64,000 nt of DNA from Delphinapterus leucas (GCF_002288925.2 NW_022098021.1:8229966-8293965); one strand, 5' to 3'. Positions 46,943 through 58,762 are shown, counted from the stretch's first letter. Notes: a model not told the origin generated them from the letters alone. A program made the numbers and translations.

Positions 46943-47185
46943 GTAGCATGACTTAATGGAAAAAACTTGGGTGGGTTCTGGAATCAGATCCATCTGGGTC
47001 CAAATCTCTCCTGTACTTCTATCTAGTTGTATGATCCTAGGAAAGCCAGTTGACACTTGTGCAATCTATGATATGGGATTGATAATACCTGTATCACATG
47101 GTTCTTGGAATAATGAATCAGAATAATATATGTCAAGCCCCTGGGCCCTAGTAGAGTCTCCATCAGTGGTAGCTGTAGTTATTTC
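46943..47185 (+). mobile_element. MIR SINE, sense
   Basis: 'gtagcatgacttaatggaaa', 'ttctggaatcagatccatct', 'tctagttgtatgatcctagg' and 'gggattgataatacctgtat' follow MIR in sense, including the tRNA-like head. Confidence 0.88.
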
Positions 47186-48555
47186 CTGTGTTATCTTCTC
47201 ACATTGTTACCCACCGATCTTCCAAGACAGAGTCTTCACCAGACCATGTGCCTCTAGTGGGAGGGAGGGATTTCTCAACAAAACCAGTCACATTATGCTC
47301 CTCCCAACTCAAATCAGACCAAAACGAATCCTTCCTTGGGGAATTTGCAGACTTGAGCTGGCAAAGGAGAGATGTTTTCTCTCTGTTGACTTGTGCTCCC
47401 AGAGCCGAGGATTCTCATCCACATGACAAAGCCTGTCTATGATGGAGAGAATGGACTGATGGGGCAGTGTCTGAGTGTTTAGTTTCAGTGACTGGACCCC
47501 TGGAGCAGCCCCGGATCCTCTCCTCCCAAAGCCTGGGTGTTTGGTCATCTTTTCCTTTGATTCATTAATCTCCATCCCCCACTCCCACCCCAAACACATA
47601 GACTTCTAATCCCATTTAACTTTAAACTAGACCCAGACTCAAAACAGTTCTGACTGATAGGCTAATTATTATTATGCCTACCTTTTAAGAAGTTTGATTT
47701 CTACAGATTAGCACTTAATTCCATCATTGCTCCTCTCTTGACAGTTTTTCATTTTTTCATGGTACAGGGAAGCTTAAAATCCAAACAAAGTGGCTTTCAA
47801 AGGTTTTGCTTATAAGCATGTCATATTAAGTAACTGAGCTATGAATATTTACGGTTGATGACATATTGGGAAAATTTGTTTCTTGCATAGGCATAAGTAG
47901 ATAACATTTATATCCTAAAATGAGCACCATTGAGTGCTCTGTTAGAAGTTTGGTGCCACATGGTGCAAATAAAGCCATAATCATTGTTCTAGAACCTGTT
48001 CAGGCAAGTTAGCTCTCTACAAAGAAAGCTTCACTCCACCTTACAGACTGTGTCTGCTGGGCTCCGATTATGGAGGGACCTGGGAGGACCTCAGGCAAAC
48101 ATGTCATCCTGGTGGAAACTGGGCACAAAAGGCATTTCATCTCTGTCACCCTCTCCCCCCGACTCCAGTGTCTGGCCATGGTTGGTCGTCCAGAAATGTT
48201 TGTTTGATTAGAACCACAAGCAGAGAGAAAACGTATGAAACTAGTGCATCTTTTCCCTAAATCTCACCCCAACAATTGTCCCACCCTATCTTCAGGCTTT
48301 TTCTGTCTAAAAGCACCTTCCGTTCTACACTCAAAAATTCCCTTCTCAGCTCTTTTAAGAAAACATTTCATTTTCAATGAAAATTCTAAATTCAGGAGAA
48401 TGATTTTTTCCATAAGGTACATAGAAAAATCAGATCCACTGCTTTCAACTTACTACTTACACACTTACAAATTACCCTTGCCCTTCAGAATAGTTGGAAA
48501 AATCACAAATTCACAAACTCTCATAATTAGGAAAACTGAAAAAGAGGCAGCCATT
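47186..48555. other. Single-copy DNA, no feature recognised
   Basis: No repeat family or domain-bearing frame recognised. The 109-codon frame at 48235-48564 has no known homologue that I can recall. Confidence 0.4.
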
Positions 48556-48591
48556 CAGTGCTAAGCATGAATCACAGTGCTAAGCATGAAT
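48556..48591 (+). repeat. 17-bp tandem duplication, period 19
   Basis: 'cagtgctaagcatgaat' occurs at 48556-48572 and again, identical, at 48575-48591. Confidence 0.9.
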
Positions 48592-48998
48592 AGAGCAAAC
48601 ATTTGCTATTAATTTGCACTTCAACTAAAAGCCGATATAATCCTTACAATCTGTTATACCAGTTTAGCTTTTTGTTGACTTTTACTTGTTTCACCATGAT
48701 TGGGCATTATAAACGCTTCATGAACCAAATCTGAATTATGTTTTTATAATTATCTCTTGGTTCCTAGATATACATCAAAGAGTTAGTTGATACTTGATAA
48801 CTGAATAGGGAATAATAGAGAAAATAATGTCTTTCAGAAGCTGATAGTCTAGTGGGAAACACAGGATCAACATAAAGATGACTGTAATTGCCCAAAGAGC
48901 ATTCAAATGAATAATTTAACAAGTTTTTGCTTTAAAGCTGACCTAAGACGGCATTACTCAGTGGGACTGAAATTGCTGTGCCCAGAAACACATGGAGA

Positions 48999-49537
48999 GG
49001 GTGTATGCTGGAGAGAGAAACAGCCGTGTGGCTGACAGGGTCTTGGTGCTCTGGCCGGGTGTCAGGCCTGTGCCTCTGAGGTGGGAGAGCTGAGTTCAGG
49101 ACACTGGTCCACCAGAGACCTCCCAGCTCCACATAATATCAATCAGCGAGAGCTCTCCCAGAGATCTCCATCTCAATGCTAAGACCCAGCTCCATTGAAC
49201 AACCAGCAAGCTACGGTGCTGGACACCCTATGCCAAACAAATAGCAAGACAGGAACACAACCCCGCGCATTAGCAGAGAGGCTGCCTAAAATCATAATAA
49301 GGTCACAGACACCCCAAAACACACCACCGGACGTGACCCTGCCCACCAGAAAGACAAGATCCAGCCTCATCCACCAGAATCCCCTCCACCAGGAAGCCTA
49401 CACAACCCACTGAACCAACCTTAGCCACTGGGGACAGACACCAAAAACAGTGGGAACTAGGAGCCTGCAGCCTGAGAAAAGGAGACCCCAAACACAGTAA
49501 GATAAGCAAACTGAGAAGACAGAAAAACACACAGCAG
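48999..49537 (+). mobile_element. L1 5' UTR, partial
   Basis: The text from 'ggtcttggtgctctggccgg' through 'caccagagacctcccagctc', 'ccagcaagctacggtgctgg' and 'aaaggagaccccaaacacag' is the L1 leader that directly precedes ORF1. The left limit is inferred from a candidate 11-bp target duplication 'acacatggaga' at 48988-48998 and 52199-52209. The true start could be slightly further left. The leader is much shorter than a full L1 promoter region, so 5' truncated. Confidence 0.75.
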
Positions 49538-50295
49538 ATGAAGGAGCAAATAAAAACCCACCAGACCAAACAAATGAAGAGGAAATAGGCAGTCTACCTG
49601 AAAAAGAATTCAGAGTAATGATAGTAAAAATGATCCAAAATCTTGGAAATAGAATGGAGAAAATACAAGAAATGTGTAACAAGGACCTAGAAGAACTAAA
49701 GAGCAAACAAACAATGATGAACAACACAAAAAATGAAATTAAAAATTCTCTAGAAGGAATCAATAGCAGAATAACTGAGGCAGAAGAACGGATACGTGAC
49801 CTGGAAGATAAAACAGTGGAAATGACTACTGCAGAGCAGAATAAAGAAAAAAGAATGAAAAGAATTGAGGACAGCCTCAGAGACCTCTGGGACAACAGTA
49901 AACACACCAACATTCGAATTATAGGGGTCCCAGAAGAAGAAGAGAAAAAGAAAGGGACTGAGAAAATATTTAAAGAGATTATAGTTGAAAACTTCCCTAA
50001 TATGGGAAAGGAAATAGTCAATCAAGTCCAGGAAGCACAGAGAGTCCCATACAGGATAAATCCAAGGAGAAACATGCCAAGACACATATTAATCAAACTA
50101 TCAAAAATTAAATACAAAGAAAAAATATTAAAAGCAGCAAGGGAAAAACAACAAATAACATACAAGGGAATCCCCATAAGGTTAACAGCTGATCTTTCAG
50201 CAGAAACTCTGCAAGCCAGAAGGCAGTGGCAGGACATATTTAAAGTGAGGAAAGGGAAAAACCTGAAAAAATTTTCAGATTTCAGAAAAATCTGA
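49538..50295 (+). pseudogene. L1 ORF1 (RNA-binding chaperone), frameshifted
   Basis: ORF1p is the RNA-binding chaperone that coats L1 RNA in the cytoplasm. The usual start codon is at 49538. A one-base loss near 49550 moves the rest into another phase, where it stays open through 50295 (225 codons from the first in-phase Met at 49618). Visible parts are a charged coiled-coil-like region (residues about 1-95 of the 225-codon frame), an RRM-like part around 'NIRIIGVPEEEEKKKGTEKI', and a C-terminal part with 'YRINPRRNMPRHILIKLSK' and 'RLTADLSAETLQARRQW'. The extreme C-terminus is replaced by a palindromic stretch ending in a stop. It cannot make a normal protein from its own start. Confidence 0.93.
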
Positions 50296-50298
50296 AAA
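50272..50298. repeat. Perfect 11-bp palindrome at ORF1 end
   Basis: 'ttttcagattt' (50272-50282) and 'aaatctgaaaa' (50288-50298) are exact reverse complements with a 5-nt loop. The ORF1 stop codon at 50293-50295 lies in the second arm. The usual L1 sequence at this point is lost, so this looks like a deletion with templated filler. Confidence 0.85.
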
Positions 50299-50466
50299 CC
50301 TCATTCAAATACGATGGAGAAATTAAAACCTTTACAGACAAGCAAAAGCTAAGAGAATTCAGCACCACCAAACCAGCTTTACAACAAATGCTAAAGGAAC
50401 TTCTCTAGGCAGGAAACACAAGAGAAGGAAAAGACCTACAATAACAAACCCAAAACAATTAAGAAA

Positions 50467-51852
50467 ATGGTAATAGGAACATACATATCGATAATTACCT
50501 TAAATGAATTAAATGCTCCAGCCAAAAGACATAGACTGGCTGAATGGAAACAAAAACAAGACCCGTATATATGCTGTCTACAAGAGACCCACTTCAGACC
50601 TAGGGACACATACAGACTGAAAGTGAGGGGATGGAAAAAGATATGCCATGCAAATGGAAATCAAAAGAAAGCTGGAGTAGCAATTCTCATATCAGACAAA
50701 ATAGACTTTAAAATAAAGACTATTACAAGACACAAAGAAGAACACTACATAATGATCAAGGGATCAATCCAAGGAGAAGATATAACAACTGTAAATATTT
50801 ATGCACCCAACATAGGAGCACCTCAATACATAAGGCAAATGCTAACAACCGTAAAAGGGGAAATCGACAGTAACACAATCCTAGTAGGGGACTTTAACAC
50901 TCCACTTTCACCAATGGACAGATCATCCAAAATGAAAATAAATAAGGAAACACAAGCTTTAAATGACACATTAAACAAGATGGACTTAATTGACATTTAT
51001 AGGACATTCCATCCAAAAGCAACAGAATCCACTTTCTTCTCAAGTCCTCATGGAACATTCTCCAGGATAGATCATATCTTGGGTCACAAATCAAGCCTTA
51101 TTGAAATCGTATCAAATGTCTTTTCTGACCACAACGCTATGAGACTAGATATCAATTACAGGAAAAAATCTGTAAAAAATACAAACACATGGAGGCTAAA
51201 CAATACACTACTAAATAACCAAGAGATCACTGAAGAAATCAAAGCGGAAATCAAAAAATACCTAGAAACAAATGACAATGATAACATGACTACCCAAAAC
51301 CTATGGGTTGCAACAAAAGCAGTTCTAAGAGGGAAGTTTATAGCAATACAATCCTACCTCAAGAAACAAGAAACATCTCAAATAAACAACCTAACCTTAC
51401 ACCAAAAGGAATTAGAGAAAGAAGAACAAAAAAACCCCAAAGTTAGCAGAAGGAAAGAAATCATAAAGATCAGATCAGAAATAAATGAAAAAGAAATGAA
51501 GGAAACAATAGCAAAGATAAATAAAACAAAAAGCTGATTCTTTGAGAAGATAAACAAAATTGATAAACCATTAGCCAGACTCATTGAGAAAGAAAGGGAG
51601 AAGACTCAAATGAATAGAATTAGAAATGGAAAAGGAGAAGTAACAACTGACACTGCAGAAATACAAGGGAACATGAGAGATTACTACAAGCAACTCTATG
51701 CCAATAAAATGGACAACCTGGAAGAAATGGACAAATTCTTAGAAAAGCACAACCTTCCAAGACTGAACCAGGAAGATATAGAAAATATAAATAGACCAAT
51801 CACAAGCTTGGAGGAACCTAGGGGCAGGACAGGAATAAAGGTGCACACATAG
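50467..51852 (+). pseudogene. L1 ORF2, endonuclease part, stop and deletion
   Basis: ORF2p combines an APE-like endonuclease that nicks target DNA with a reverse transcriptase. The 356-codon frame (50467-51537) covers the endonuclease: 'TLN' near residue 11-13, 'QETH' 39-42, 'GDFN' 141-144, 'RIDH' 200-203 and 'SDH' 220-222, all catalytic or structural positions. The loop after the first Asn is about two residues shorter than usual ('LNELN' where L1s have an N-x-N-G motif), and about five residues are missing before 'IEIVSNVFSDH'. A TGA at 51535-51537 replaces an expected Trp codon; the same phase continues to 51852. Around 51810 the frame jumps to the L1 3' end, so the reverse-transcriptase and Cys-rich domains are absent. 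Confidence 0.93.
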
Positions 51853-52198
51853 AGAATGGACTTGAGGGCACAGGGAGTGGGAAGGGTAAGCTGGGACGAA
51901 GTGAGAGAGTGGCATTGACATACATACACTACCAAATGTAAAATAGATAGCTAGTGGGAAGCAGCCACATAGCACAGGGAGATCAGCTCCATGCTTTGTG
52001 ACCACCTAGAGGCGTGGGATAGGGAGGGTGGGAGGGAGATGCAAGAGGGAGGAGATATGGGGATATATGTATACGTATAGCTGGTTCACGTTGTTATACG
52101 TACAGCAGATATATGTATTATTGCTGTTATATATACAGCAGAAACTAACACAACAATGTAAAGCAATTATACTCCAATAAAGATGTTAAAAAACACAC
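51807..52198 (+). mobile_element. L1 3' end after an internal deletion
   Basis: Directly after ORF2 text 'agaccaatcacaagc', the sequence changes to 3' UTR text 'gaggaacctaggggcagga', then 'agtgggaagcagccacatag' and 'atactccaataaagatgtta', ending in A-rich DNA with (CA)n. About two thirds of ORF2 is missing. The 'tacgtatagctgg ... tacagcagatatatg' part contains a small extra duplication relative to the copy at 58958. Confidence 0.9.
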
Positions 52199-52289
52199 AC
52201 ACATGGAGAAATATAATATGTAGTACAAGCCTAGTAGGCAAGTGGAATAGTCTGGTCAGTCATATGTTCTGATTAATATAATTTCAGAG

Positions 52290-52425
52290 TTTGGGAAGTC
52301 ATAAGGGTCTTTAACCCAAGTCCTACCTTTTGTAGAGAGAAATGGTCTCCCCAGGATCACACAGTTAACTAGCAGAGAGCTCTATCTCAAATCCGCAAAC
52401 CCCCGATTGCTGCTTTTTCGAACAA
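52290..52425 (-). mobile_element. Possible MIR-like fragment, antisense
   Basis: 'ctccccaggatcacacagtt' and 'aactagcagagagctctatc' resemble the antisense MIR core. The rest is weak. Confidence 0.5.
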
Positions 52426-52509
52426 ATAGGATAAGATGAAATAAACCTATCATGAAACGTTTTGCACAGTTTATCTTCTTGTTGCTACAGAGCTAAGTAA
52501 CCCATGGTG

Positions 52510-52735
52510 GGAACAAAAAACAGAGTCAGACATTCTGTTGTTGAGTGCCAGCATTCTTTCCTAATGATGGCGTGACCCCAGGCATGTCATTCAGGGTCTC
52601 TGAGCCTCAGTTTTCTCACCTGTGTGATGATAGTCACAGTATCTGATACTGGATTCCAGGATCCAGTGAAACAGTGCATGTGCAGATACTTTGTTCATTG
52701 TAAAGCTCCACGTAAGTGTGAGATATTATTGTTTA
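52510..52735 (+). mobile_element. MIR SINE, sense
   Basis: 'gcatgtcattcagggtctct', 'gagcctcagttttctcacct', 'gtgatgatagtcacagtatc' and 'aaagctccacgtaagtgtga' follow the sense MIR. Confidence 0.85.
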
Positions 52736-53999
52736 TGTTGTTGGGATCCTGTATTACCTCAAGACCATCGTGATGAACATCATATATGGAATTTCTGGTA
52801 CTAGAGAATGCCAGTTGGGGAAATGCAGGAAACACCTGGTTTTTTACTCTATGCTTACTTACCCAGTGATGTGACTTGAAAACATTAATAAAAGTAAAGC
52901 CTGCTTTTAGATGAAGCTTTCAAAAGAAGTGTTTTTTTTGTTTGTTTTTTGGGTTGTTTTTTAGTGGTTCTCCATGTAGAGCAGTAGAGAAAAACATTGT
53001 TCTGATTAATGTCTTAGCCAGCTGTCACTTTTATTTTTGATTATTTCCTTTAAGAACAGGTCTATTAACTAACTTTTATTATTCCATCTCACACTGAATT
53101 TTCATCTCTTTATGTTCCTGCTCAAATTGAGGAAGCTCTGCGTGAATATCAATTAAAGTAAATGGAAATTTTGTTCTCCTCTCCCACCACTGAAAAATGG
53201 TGAATCGCTGTTTTAACTGCTGTTTGCAGGATACTACATTAGGCACTTGGGGGTGTAGCTGCGGTGGGGAAACCTAAATTGTCACCAACACAATGACAAC
53301 AACTCATGCCTGGGCTATGTCAGAGGAAAGTGTGCTGGTTAGCCCTTGAGTTCAGAGGACAGAACAGGAGCTCCCACCAGCAACTCAATTCAATAGCTCC
53401 ACAAATGGACATTTCCCAGGCTTTGAATGTGGAGGTTGTCCAACATATAAAGACAATTGTCTAAATAAAAATAGAAAGAATAAAAATCCTTGGGTGGAAC
53501 ACACAAGTCCCTTTTCCATCACTAAGATTCAGTTGCAAGTCTGCACAAAGTTGACCCTGTTATTCTGTAGTAAACTGGGGATAATATATCAGTTGAATCA
53601 TTGAAGCCCAAAGATGACCACCAAATGTTATTTTAGCCAATGGTTTCAATTTTCTTTTCAGAAAAAAAATGTTTTCTACGAAGGGCAGCCATTAATTGAT
53701 TTTAATTTTACCTCTTTTCCTGTACTGAATACCCTTGATTTTGAATAAAGTAAGATAAAGTAGGAAAGAAATTGAAAGGTAACTAATATTGACAAAGCCT
53801 GTTTTCAGTGTATGTATTACAACATGTATTTATAAGGTTAGAGATATTTAAGTACATACTTCGGTGGTTTGGTTATAGAAATAAGAAAAGATATGAGCTC
53901 TACGAGGTGGAAAGATGCTTCGTATAACTTAGGGAAGAGATATGTTTATAAAGACTGTAGGATATTCACAATGTTTGACTATAATTTCAGTTGCTCTCT
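52736..53999. other. Single-copy DNA, no feature recognised
   Basis: T/G-rich simple tract 'gttttttttgtttgtttttt' near 52932. Otherwise no repeat or gene recognised. Confidence 0.4.
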
Positions 54000-55275
54000 T
54001 TTTGTGCAGACACCCCCTTCCATTCAATCTGGTGATGTTGCCAGGTTCCCTGTTCATCCTTGTCTTCCTGTCTTACTAAGACCCCTGGTGGTAGCTAACA
54101 TGTTGATCTACCCATGTTGTTCCCTTGCTCTCTGGACCGCACACCCTCCTGACTTTCTCGTGCATCACTGGCTGCTCCTTTTCCATCTTCTCTGCTGGTC
54201 CTCCCCCTTTGCCCAGCCACTGGTGCAGAGTGTCCCAGGACACTGGGTCCCAAGCCTCCTTCCTCTTCATTATCTGCTCACTCTCTGAGGTCACCTCCTC
54301 CCATCCCATCTGCGGATAACACCCCAAATCTCAGGTCCTAACATCTCCCCAAAGTATTCAACTCATATTCTAAACGCCTTCACTTGGAGGTCCTGGAGGC
54401 ATTTCAGACTTAACGTGGTCAAAACCAAAGCTGATTTTCCATCACATACCTGTTCTTCCCCCAGTTTCCCCATTTCAGTACATAACACCACCATCCCAAC
54501 ATCAAGACAAAAAATCTAGGGCTCATCCTTGATTATTTTCTTACCTTCGCCCTCCACATTCAGCCCATTCTATCAACCCAGCCTCCAAAACTGACCCAAT
54601 CCATCTACTCCTTTCCATTTCCGTTACCAACACCCCAGTCCAAACCATTGTTTCCGACCCTTGCCTGTTGATCTTTCAGAAACATTAGTATTTATCACGC
54701 CTTCCTTCCCCCATTTCTAGTTCCCCAGTGGCATCCCCTCTATCTGCCGTAACACCCAGGCTCTGCCCTGGTGTACAAAGCCCCCGTATCATCGGGGCTC
54801 TGCCGAGGTCTCCAACATTGTTTTCTATCGCTCTGCCTTTTTTCACACCCCAACTATACTGTTTACTTGTTCTCTGACACATCAAATATGCTCCTACCGT
54901 AGAGCTTTTGCATAAGCTGTCTCTGGTCTAGAAGCTCTTCTCATCTCTGAGTGGCTGTATCCTTCTTAACTTTCAGATCTCAGTTTAATTCACCTCCTCG
55001 GAGATGCCTCCCATGACACCCCATCTAAAGCGGTCACCCCCTATCCTGTCACTCTGCTTTAATTCTCTCCTGTGTATTCATTGCTGTCTGATACTGTCTT
55101 GCTTATCTGTTTATTAATTTTTTACTTTTTAGCCTGCGTGTGGGCATATGCCCCTGTACTGTAAGCTCTGAGAGCGGGGCCTTGAAGGTCTTATTTGCCA
55201 TGATAACCTCCATGCTTGGAACAGTGCATGTAGAAGATGCTCAAAAAACATATTTTGAACAAATAAATGAATGCA
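54000..55275 (+). mobile_element. Long L2 LINE 3' region, sense
   Basis: A long, diverged L2 copy. Recognisable points in order: 'ggaggcatttcagacttaac', 'ggtcaaaaccaaagctgatt', 'tcatccttgattattttctt', 'ccagtccaaaccattgtttc', 'cctaccgtagagcttttgca', 'aactttcagatctcagttta', 'gtactgtaagctctgagagc' and terminal 'gaacaaataaatgaatg'. The 139-codon frame at 53869-54288 runs into this element and is not supported as a gene. The left boundary is uncertain. Confidence 0.8.
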
Positions 55276-56455
55276 TTCAAGCAACAGGGAAATCTGTTAA
55301 GGGGGAAATTGATGACATTTTCTGTTTTATTTCATAGTGAGGTCTTGGCTAATCTAGCTAAATTCCTAAGGACTAATCAAAAAAGTAAAATTAAATTTCC
55401 TGTTTTTTGGCCAGTTCAGTTCATTGAACCCTCTTTCTTCTGCATTTGGGATCAAGGCTGCCATAAAGGAGAAGCATTACGCATTGTACATTTCTAGTTA
55501 GATCCATGCAAGAAGAAGGCAGGATCCTTAGGACCTATGATATCTAGATTCTCATTTATTTGATAAGATTGTGGCCGTAAACTTCAAGTAGTTTGGCAGA
55601 AACAGAAAGTCTGTAGTACTGAGAACTACTCTAGTAGATGCCCCAATTCTCTCTCCAGTCTTCCCTCCTTCTTTTTCTGCTACAAAATGAAATAAAAAGT
55701 ATAGCGGGCATGGGCCTGGGATGTTCTCAGTCACGATGAACTGTATTGCAGGTTCTCACCTGTGGGGCTAAGGCGCCTGTGTGAACCTAAGTCTGTCTCT
55801 CAGCTAAAGTACACCCGTTCCCTAAGGAGATTTCTGAGGCCAAGCCCGTTGACCCATTTAGAGATTCAGGGGTAAGGAACTTTCTATTTATTTCCGTTCA
55901 AGCACTATTTATGGCATTCTAATCACATGGCACTCTTAAGACTATAATTATAGAGTTTTATATGAGAAGAGTATGGAACACTTCTTGTTGGATTTATCCT
56001 TTGGGGATTTAGTATTGAGAGCATTGAAAATTGTTTTATTTAGTATTGAAAATCGTTTTATGTGGCCTCCAGCCAGTTCCGCATTCCTCCTTTCTCTTTT
56101 CACAACTGCAGAATGCTACTGGTGTGGTTTTCCTCTGTTTTGAGCCCCACCCTTCCTGTTGCTAAACAGATGAACTGGATTGCATAAATTGTCAGTTACT
56201 CAGCTGTGACAATGAGACAGGGCAGCAATAGGCGGAAACGAGGACAGCTACTTCTGTTACTTGGATTTCAGGTTAGATGATGAAGAGAGAGTCAAAAGGC
56301 AAGAGGTGAAGTTATCATAAGTAAAAGTTTTATTTATAGTTACCAACTGGGACAATTTGGAAACAGGACAAAATACCCTGTCCCCTGGCCCTAATTTTCT
56401 TTACATATATTTTCAGAAAGACCTGAGCAAGCTCATTCTCCTTTCAGAATATTTA
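55276..56455. other. Single-copy DNA with a small tandem duplication
   Basis: No gene recognised. A 22-bp unit 'attgaaaattgttttattta' with 'gt' at 56023-56044 is followed by a diverged copy at 56045-56065. Confidence 0.45.
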
Positions 56456-56459
56456 CTTA

Positions 56460-56760
56460 TTGAAGTGAGTTTTTCCCCCATTGTAAAAGTAATTTCCTAT
56501 CATGACCAAAAGAAAAAAAAAAAAAAGGAAGAAAGGATATTATAGAAGGAAAAAAATGAAACATAATTCTACTACTTTAGTACAAACCCTATTAACATTT
56601 GTGCGTATTTCCTTCAGAGATTTATATTCATTATATTAGAGTAAATTGATTAGATTTGTTTGGGTATTTCTTTGTCTATGCCTAGTGATGATTTACATAC
56701 TTTTAGCCTTAGTTTTAGAATATTTATTGAGTAGCAGTTATTAATCATTTTAATATTTCA
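56460..56760. mobile_element. Old interspersed repeat, unnamed (like 4320-4615)
   Basis: 'cattgtaaaagtaatttcc', 'attaacatttgtgcgtattt' and 'ccttcagagatttatattc' appear in the same order as the related words at 4.3-4.6 kb. The family is not named here. Confidence 0.35.
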
Positions 56761-56860
56761 GGTTAGTTGACGCCCAATCTAGAGTCAGTTCTAAATCTGT
56801 ATGTATTAAGGAGCATATTTGCATTTCTGACCCCCCCCCCCAAAAAAGAAGAAAGGAGCT

Positions 56861-57090
56861 GGGCTTCCCTGGTGGCGCAGTGGTTAAGAGTCCGCCTGCC
56901 GATGCAGGGGACACGGGTTTGTGGCCCGGTCCGGGAAGATCCCACATGCCACGGAGCGGCTGGGCCCGTGAGCCATGGCCGCTGAGCCTGCGCGTCCGGA
57001 GCCTGTGCTCCGCAACGGGAGAGGCTACAGCAATGAGAGGCCCGCGTACCGCAAAAAAAAAGAAAAAGAAAAAGAAAAAAAGAAATAAAA
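56861..57090 (+). mobile_element. Young short CHR-type SINE, sense
   Basis: Complete young subtype: 'gggcttccctggtggcgcag', 'cggagcggctgggcccgtga', 'gcccgcgtaccgc', then an (AAAAAG)n-like tail. A C10 run precedes it at 56831. No clear target duplication. Overlapping frames on both strands come from the SINE. Confidence 0.95.
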
Positions 57091-57184
57091 AGGCGTGCTG
57101 CAAATAACACCAGAGGGCGCTAGAGTAACATTGTGATGTGCCTCTGCTTTTCCCTTCGCTCTGCCATCAAAAAAAATAATAAAT

Positions 57185-57450
57185 AAAAGTTGTATTTATT
57201 TATTTTTATTGAAGTATAGTTGATTTACAATGTTAATTTCTGTTGTACCGCAAAGTGATTAGGTTATACATATATATACATTCTTTTTTTATATTCTTTT
57301 CCATTATGGTTTATCGTAGGGTATTGAATATAGTTCTCTGTGCTATGGAGTAGAACCTTGTTGTTTATCCATTCTAAATATAACAGCTTACATCTGCTAA
57401 CCCCATCCTCCCACTCCATCCCTCCCCCAACCCACTCCCCCATTAAAAAC
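57185..57450 (-). mobile_element. L1 3' end, antisense
   Basis: 'tattgaagtatagttgattt', 'ctgttgtaccgcaaagtgat', 'agttctctgtgctatggagt' and 'tcctcccactccatccctcc' form an antisense L1 3' UTR related to the copy at 39957. Confidence 0.9.
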
Positions 57451-58065
57451 TTTTAAAATAATGCACTACCTTGTTTTGAACACATTTGCTGGAATTTACA
57501 TAACATAGCTTTATGATGTGAGTCAAACATTTGTTGTTATCTAGCATTCTAATCAACGTTTTCTCAAAAACAGGTCTTTTCTTCCTATGCTGAACCTAAG
57601 AAAAGAATCTTTAGTAATCTCTTCTTAGACAGTTTTTTTTTAAGGAAAGCACGTTCTTATTCTTCCAAGATTGACTTTGTCCTCTCCCAAGAGATAGTCA
57701 TACGTGTTAAAATGTTTAATTGTTCTAATCTGCAAGATATTAAAGAAATGAATTATTTCCAAACATGCTTTTATCATCACAGAGTGTGGTCATTAGATCA
57801 GTATGTGCCTACTGTTGAATTTAAAATAAAACATATGAATGCATTAGGATAACTTAGCAGTGCTAAAACATATAAGTATGGGTAGTTAGAAGATTATACT
57901 GGCATTTATTCCTAAACAACCAATTTAGTTTAACCAGAAGGTTTTCTTTTTCAATGGTAAGCTATTTTAAAATTCTAAATAAAGTATTTTTGTTCAACAT
58001 AACTTATTTTAAAAGTGGGAATTTAGTGCCTAATGTTAATATGTCTATGTGCCTAGAATTGTCTT
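57451..58065. other. AT-rich single-copy DNA
   Basis: No repeat or gene recognised. Confidence 0.4.
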
Positions 58066-58350
58066 TTAAACCATTCCTGCCCTCAAGACCTGGCAGTCTA
58101 CTTGAAGAAACAAGATATTTTCTCCTTTAAGAAGTTGTCACATGACAATTTAAATAATCCAAGAGATAAATAATACCTACCAAACATATATAAAAATTTG
58201 CAAATGTGTGTCAAGTAAAATGCTGTGTGTTTAAAGGATGGAGATGCTGCAGGACTGGAGGGCTGGGGGAGACTTGTAGACTGGGCTTGAAGGCTGGGTA
58301 GGATTTGGTTAGGCAGAGAACAGGTGATTCAGAATAATAGCCTGGTGGGA
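58066..58350 (-). mobile_element. Decayed L2, antisense
   Basis: 'cattcctgccctcaagacct', 'ggcagtctacttgaagaaac' and later 'aggctgggtaggatttgg' follow the antisense L2 3' region in order, with much decay between. Confidence 0.45.
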
Positions 58351-58456
58351 AGGGAAAACCAGTAAGAATTCACATGCAGCAACATACCTGGCATCTCCTG
58401 GTCCCTCCACAGAGAGGTCCCAATCCAAAGTTATACATGCCATTTGTTTTTCTTTT

Positions 58457-58747
58457 TTGTCTTTTTTTAAAATAAATTTATTTATTTATTTTTGGCTGCG
58501 TTGGGTCTTTGTTGCTGCGCGTGGGCTTTCTCTAGTTGCCGCGAGTGGGGGCTACTCTTCATTGCGGTGCGCAGACTTCTCATTGCAGTGGCTTCTCCCT
58601 AGCACGGCCTCTAGGCACACGGGCTCAGTAGTTGTGGCTCGCGGGCTTAGTTGCTCCGCGCATGTGGGATTTTCCCGGACCAGGGCTCAAACCCGTGTCC
58701 CCTGCATCGGCAGGTGGACTCTCAACCGCTGTGCCACCAGGGAAGCC
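58457..58747 (-). mobile_element. Long CHR-type SINE, antisense, internally shortened
   Basis: T/A-rich tail, 'gcgttgggtctttgttgctg', 'cattgcagtggcttctccct' and head before 58748. Only one 'ctcagtagttgtggc' unit remains. Imperfect target words 'catttgtttttctttt' (58441) and 'cattttgtttttctttt' (58748). Confidence 0.92.
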
Positions 58748-58762
58748 CATTTTGTTTTTCTT

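Noticed and set aside
49398..50021. 207-codon minus-strand frame rich in Ser, Ile and Phe
   Set aside because: It is the antisense shadow of the L1 ORF1 coding strand.
51807..51815. Splice junction as the cause of the L1 deletion
   Set aside because: The bases expected at the left edge do not show a clear GT donor, so splicing is not supported from this sequence alone.
53869..54288. 139-codon sense frame with hydrophobic C-terminus
   Set aside because: Most of it lies in the L2 element; the leucine- and proline-rich content comes from pyrimidine-rich L2 sequence.
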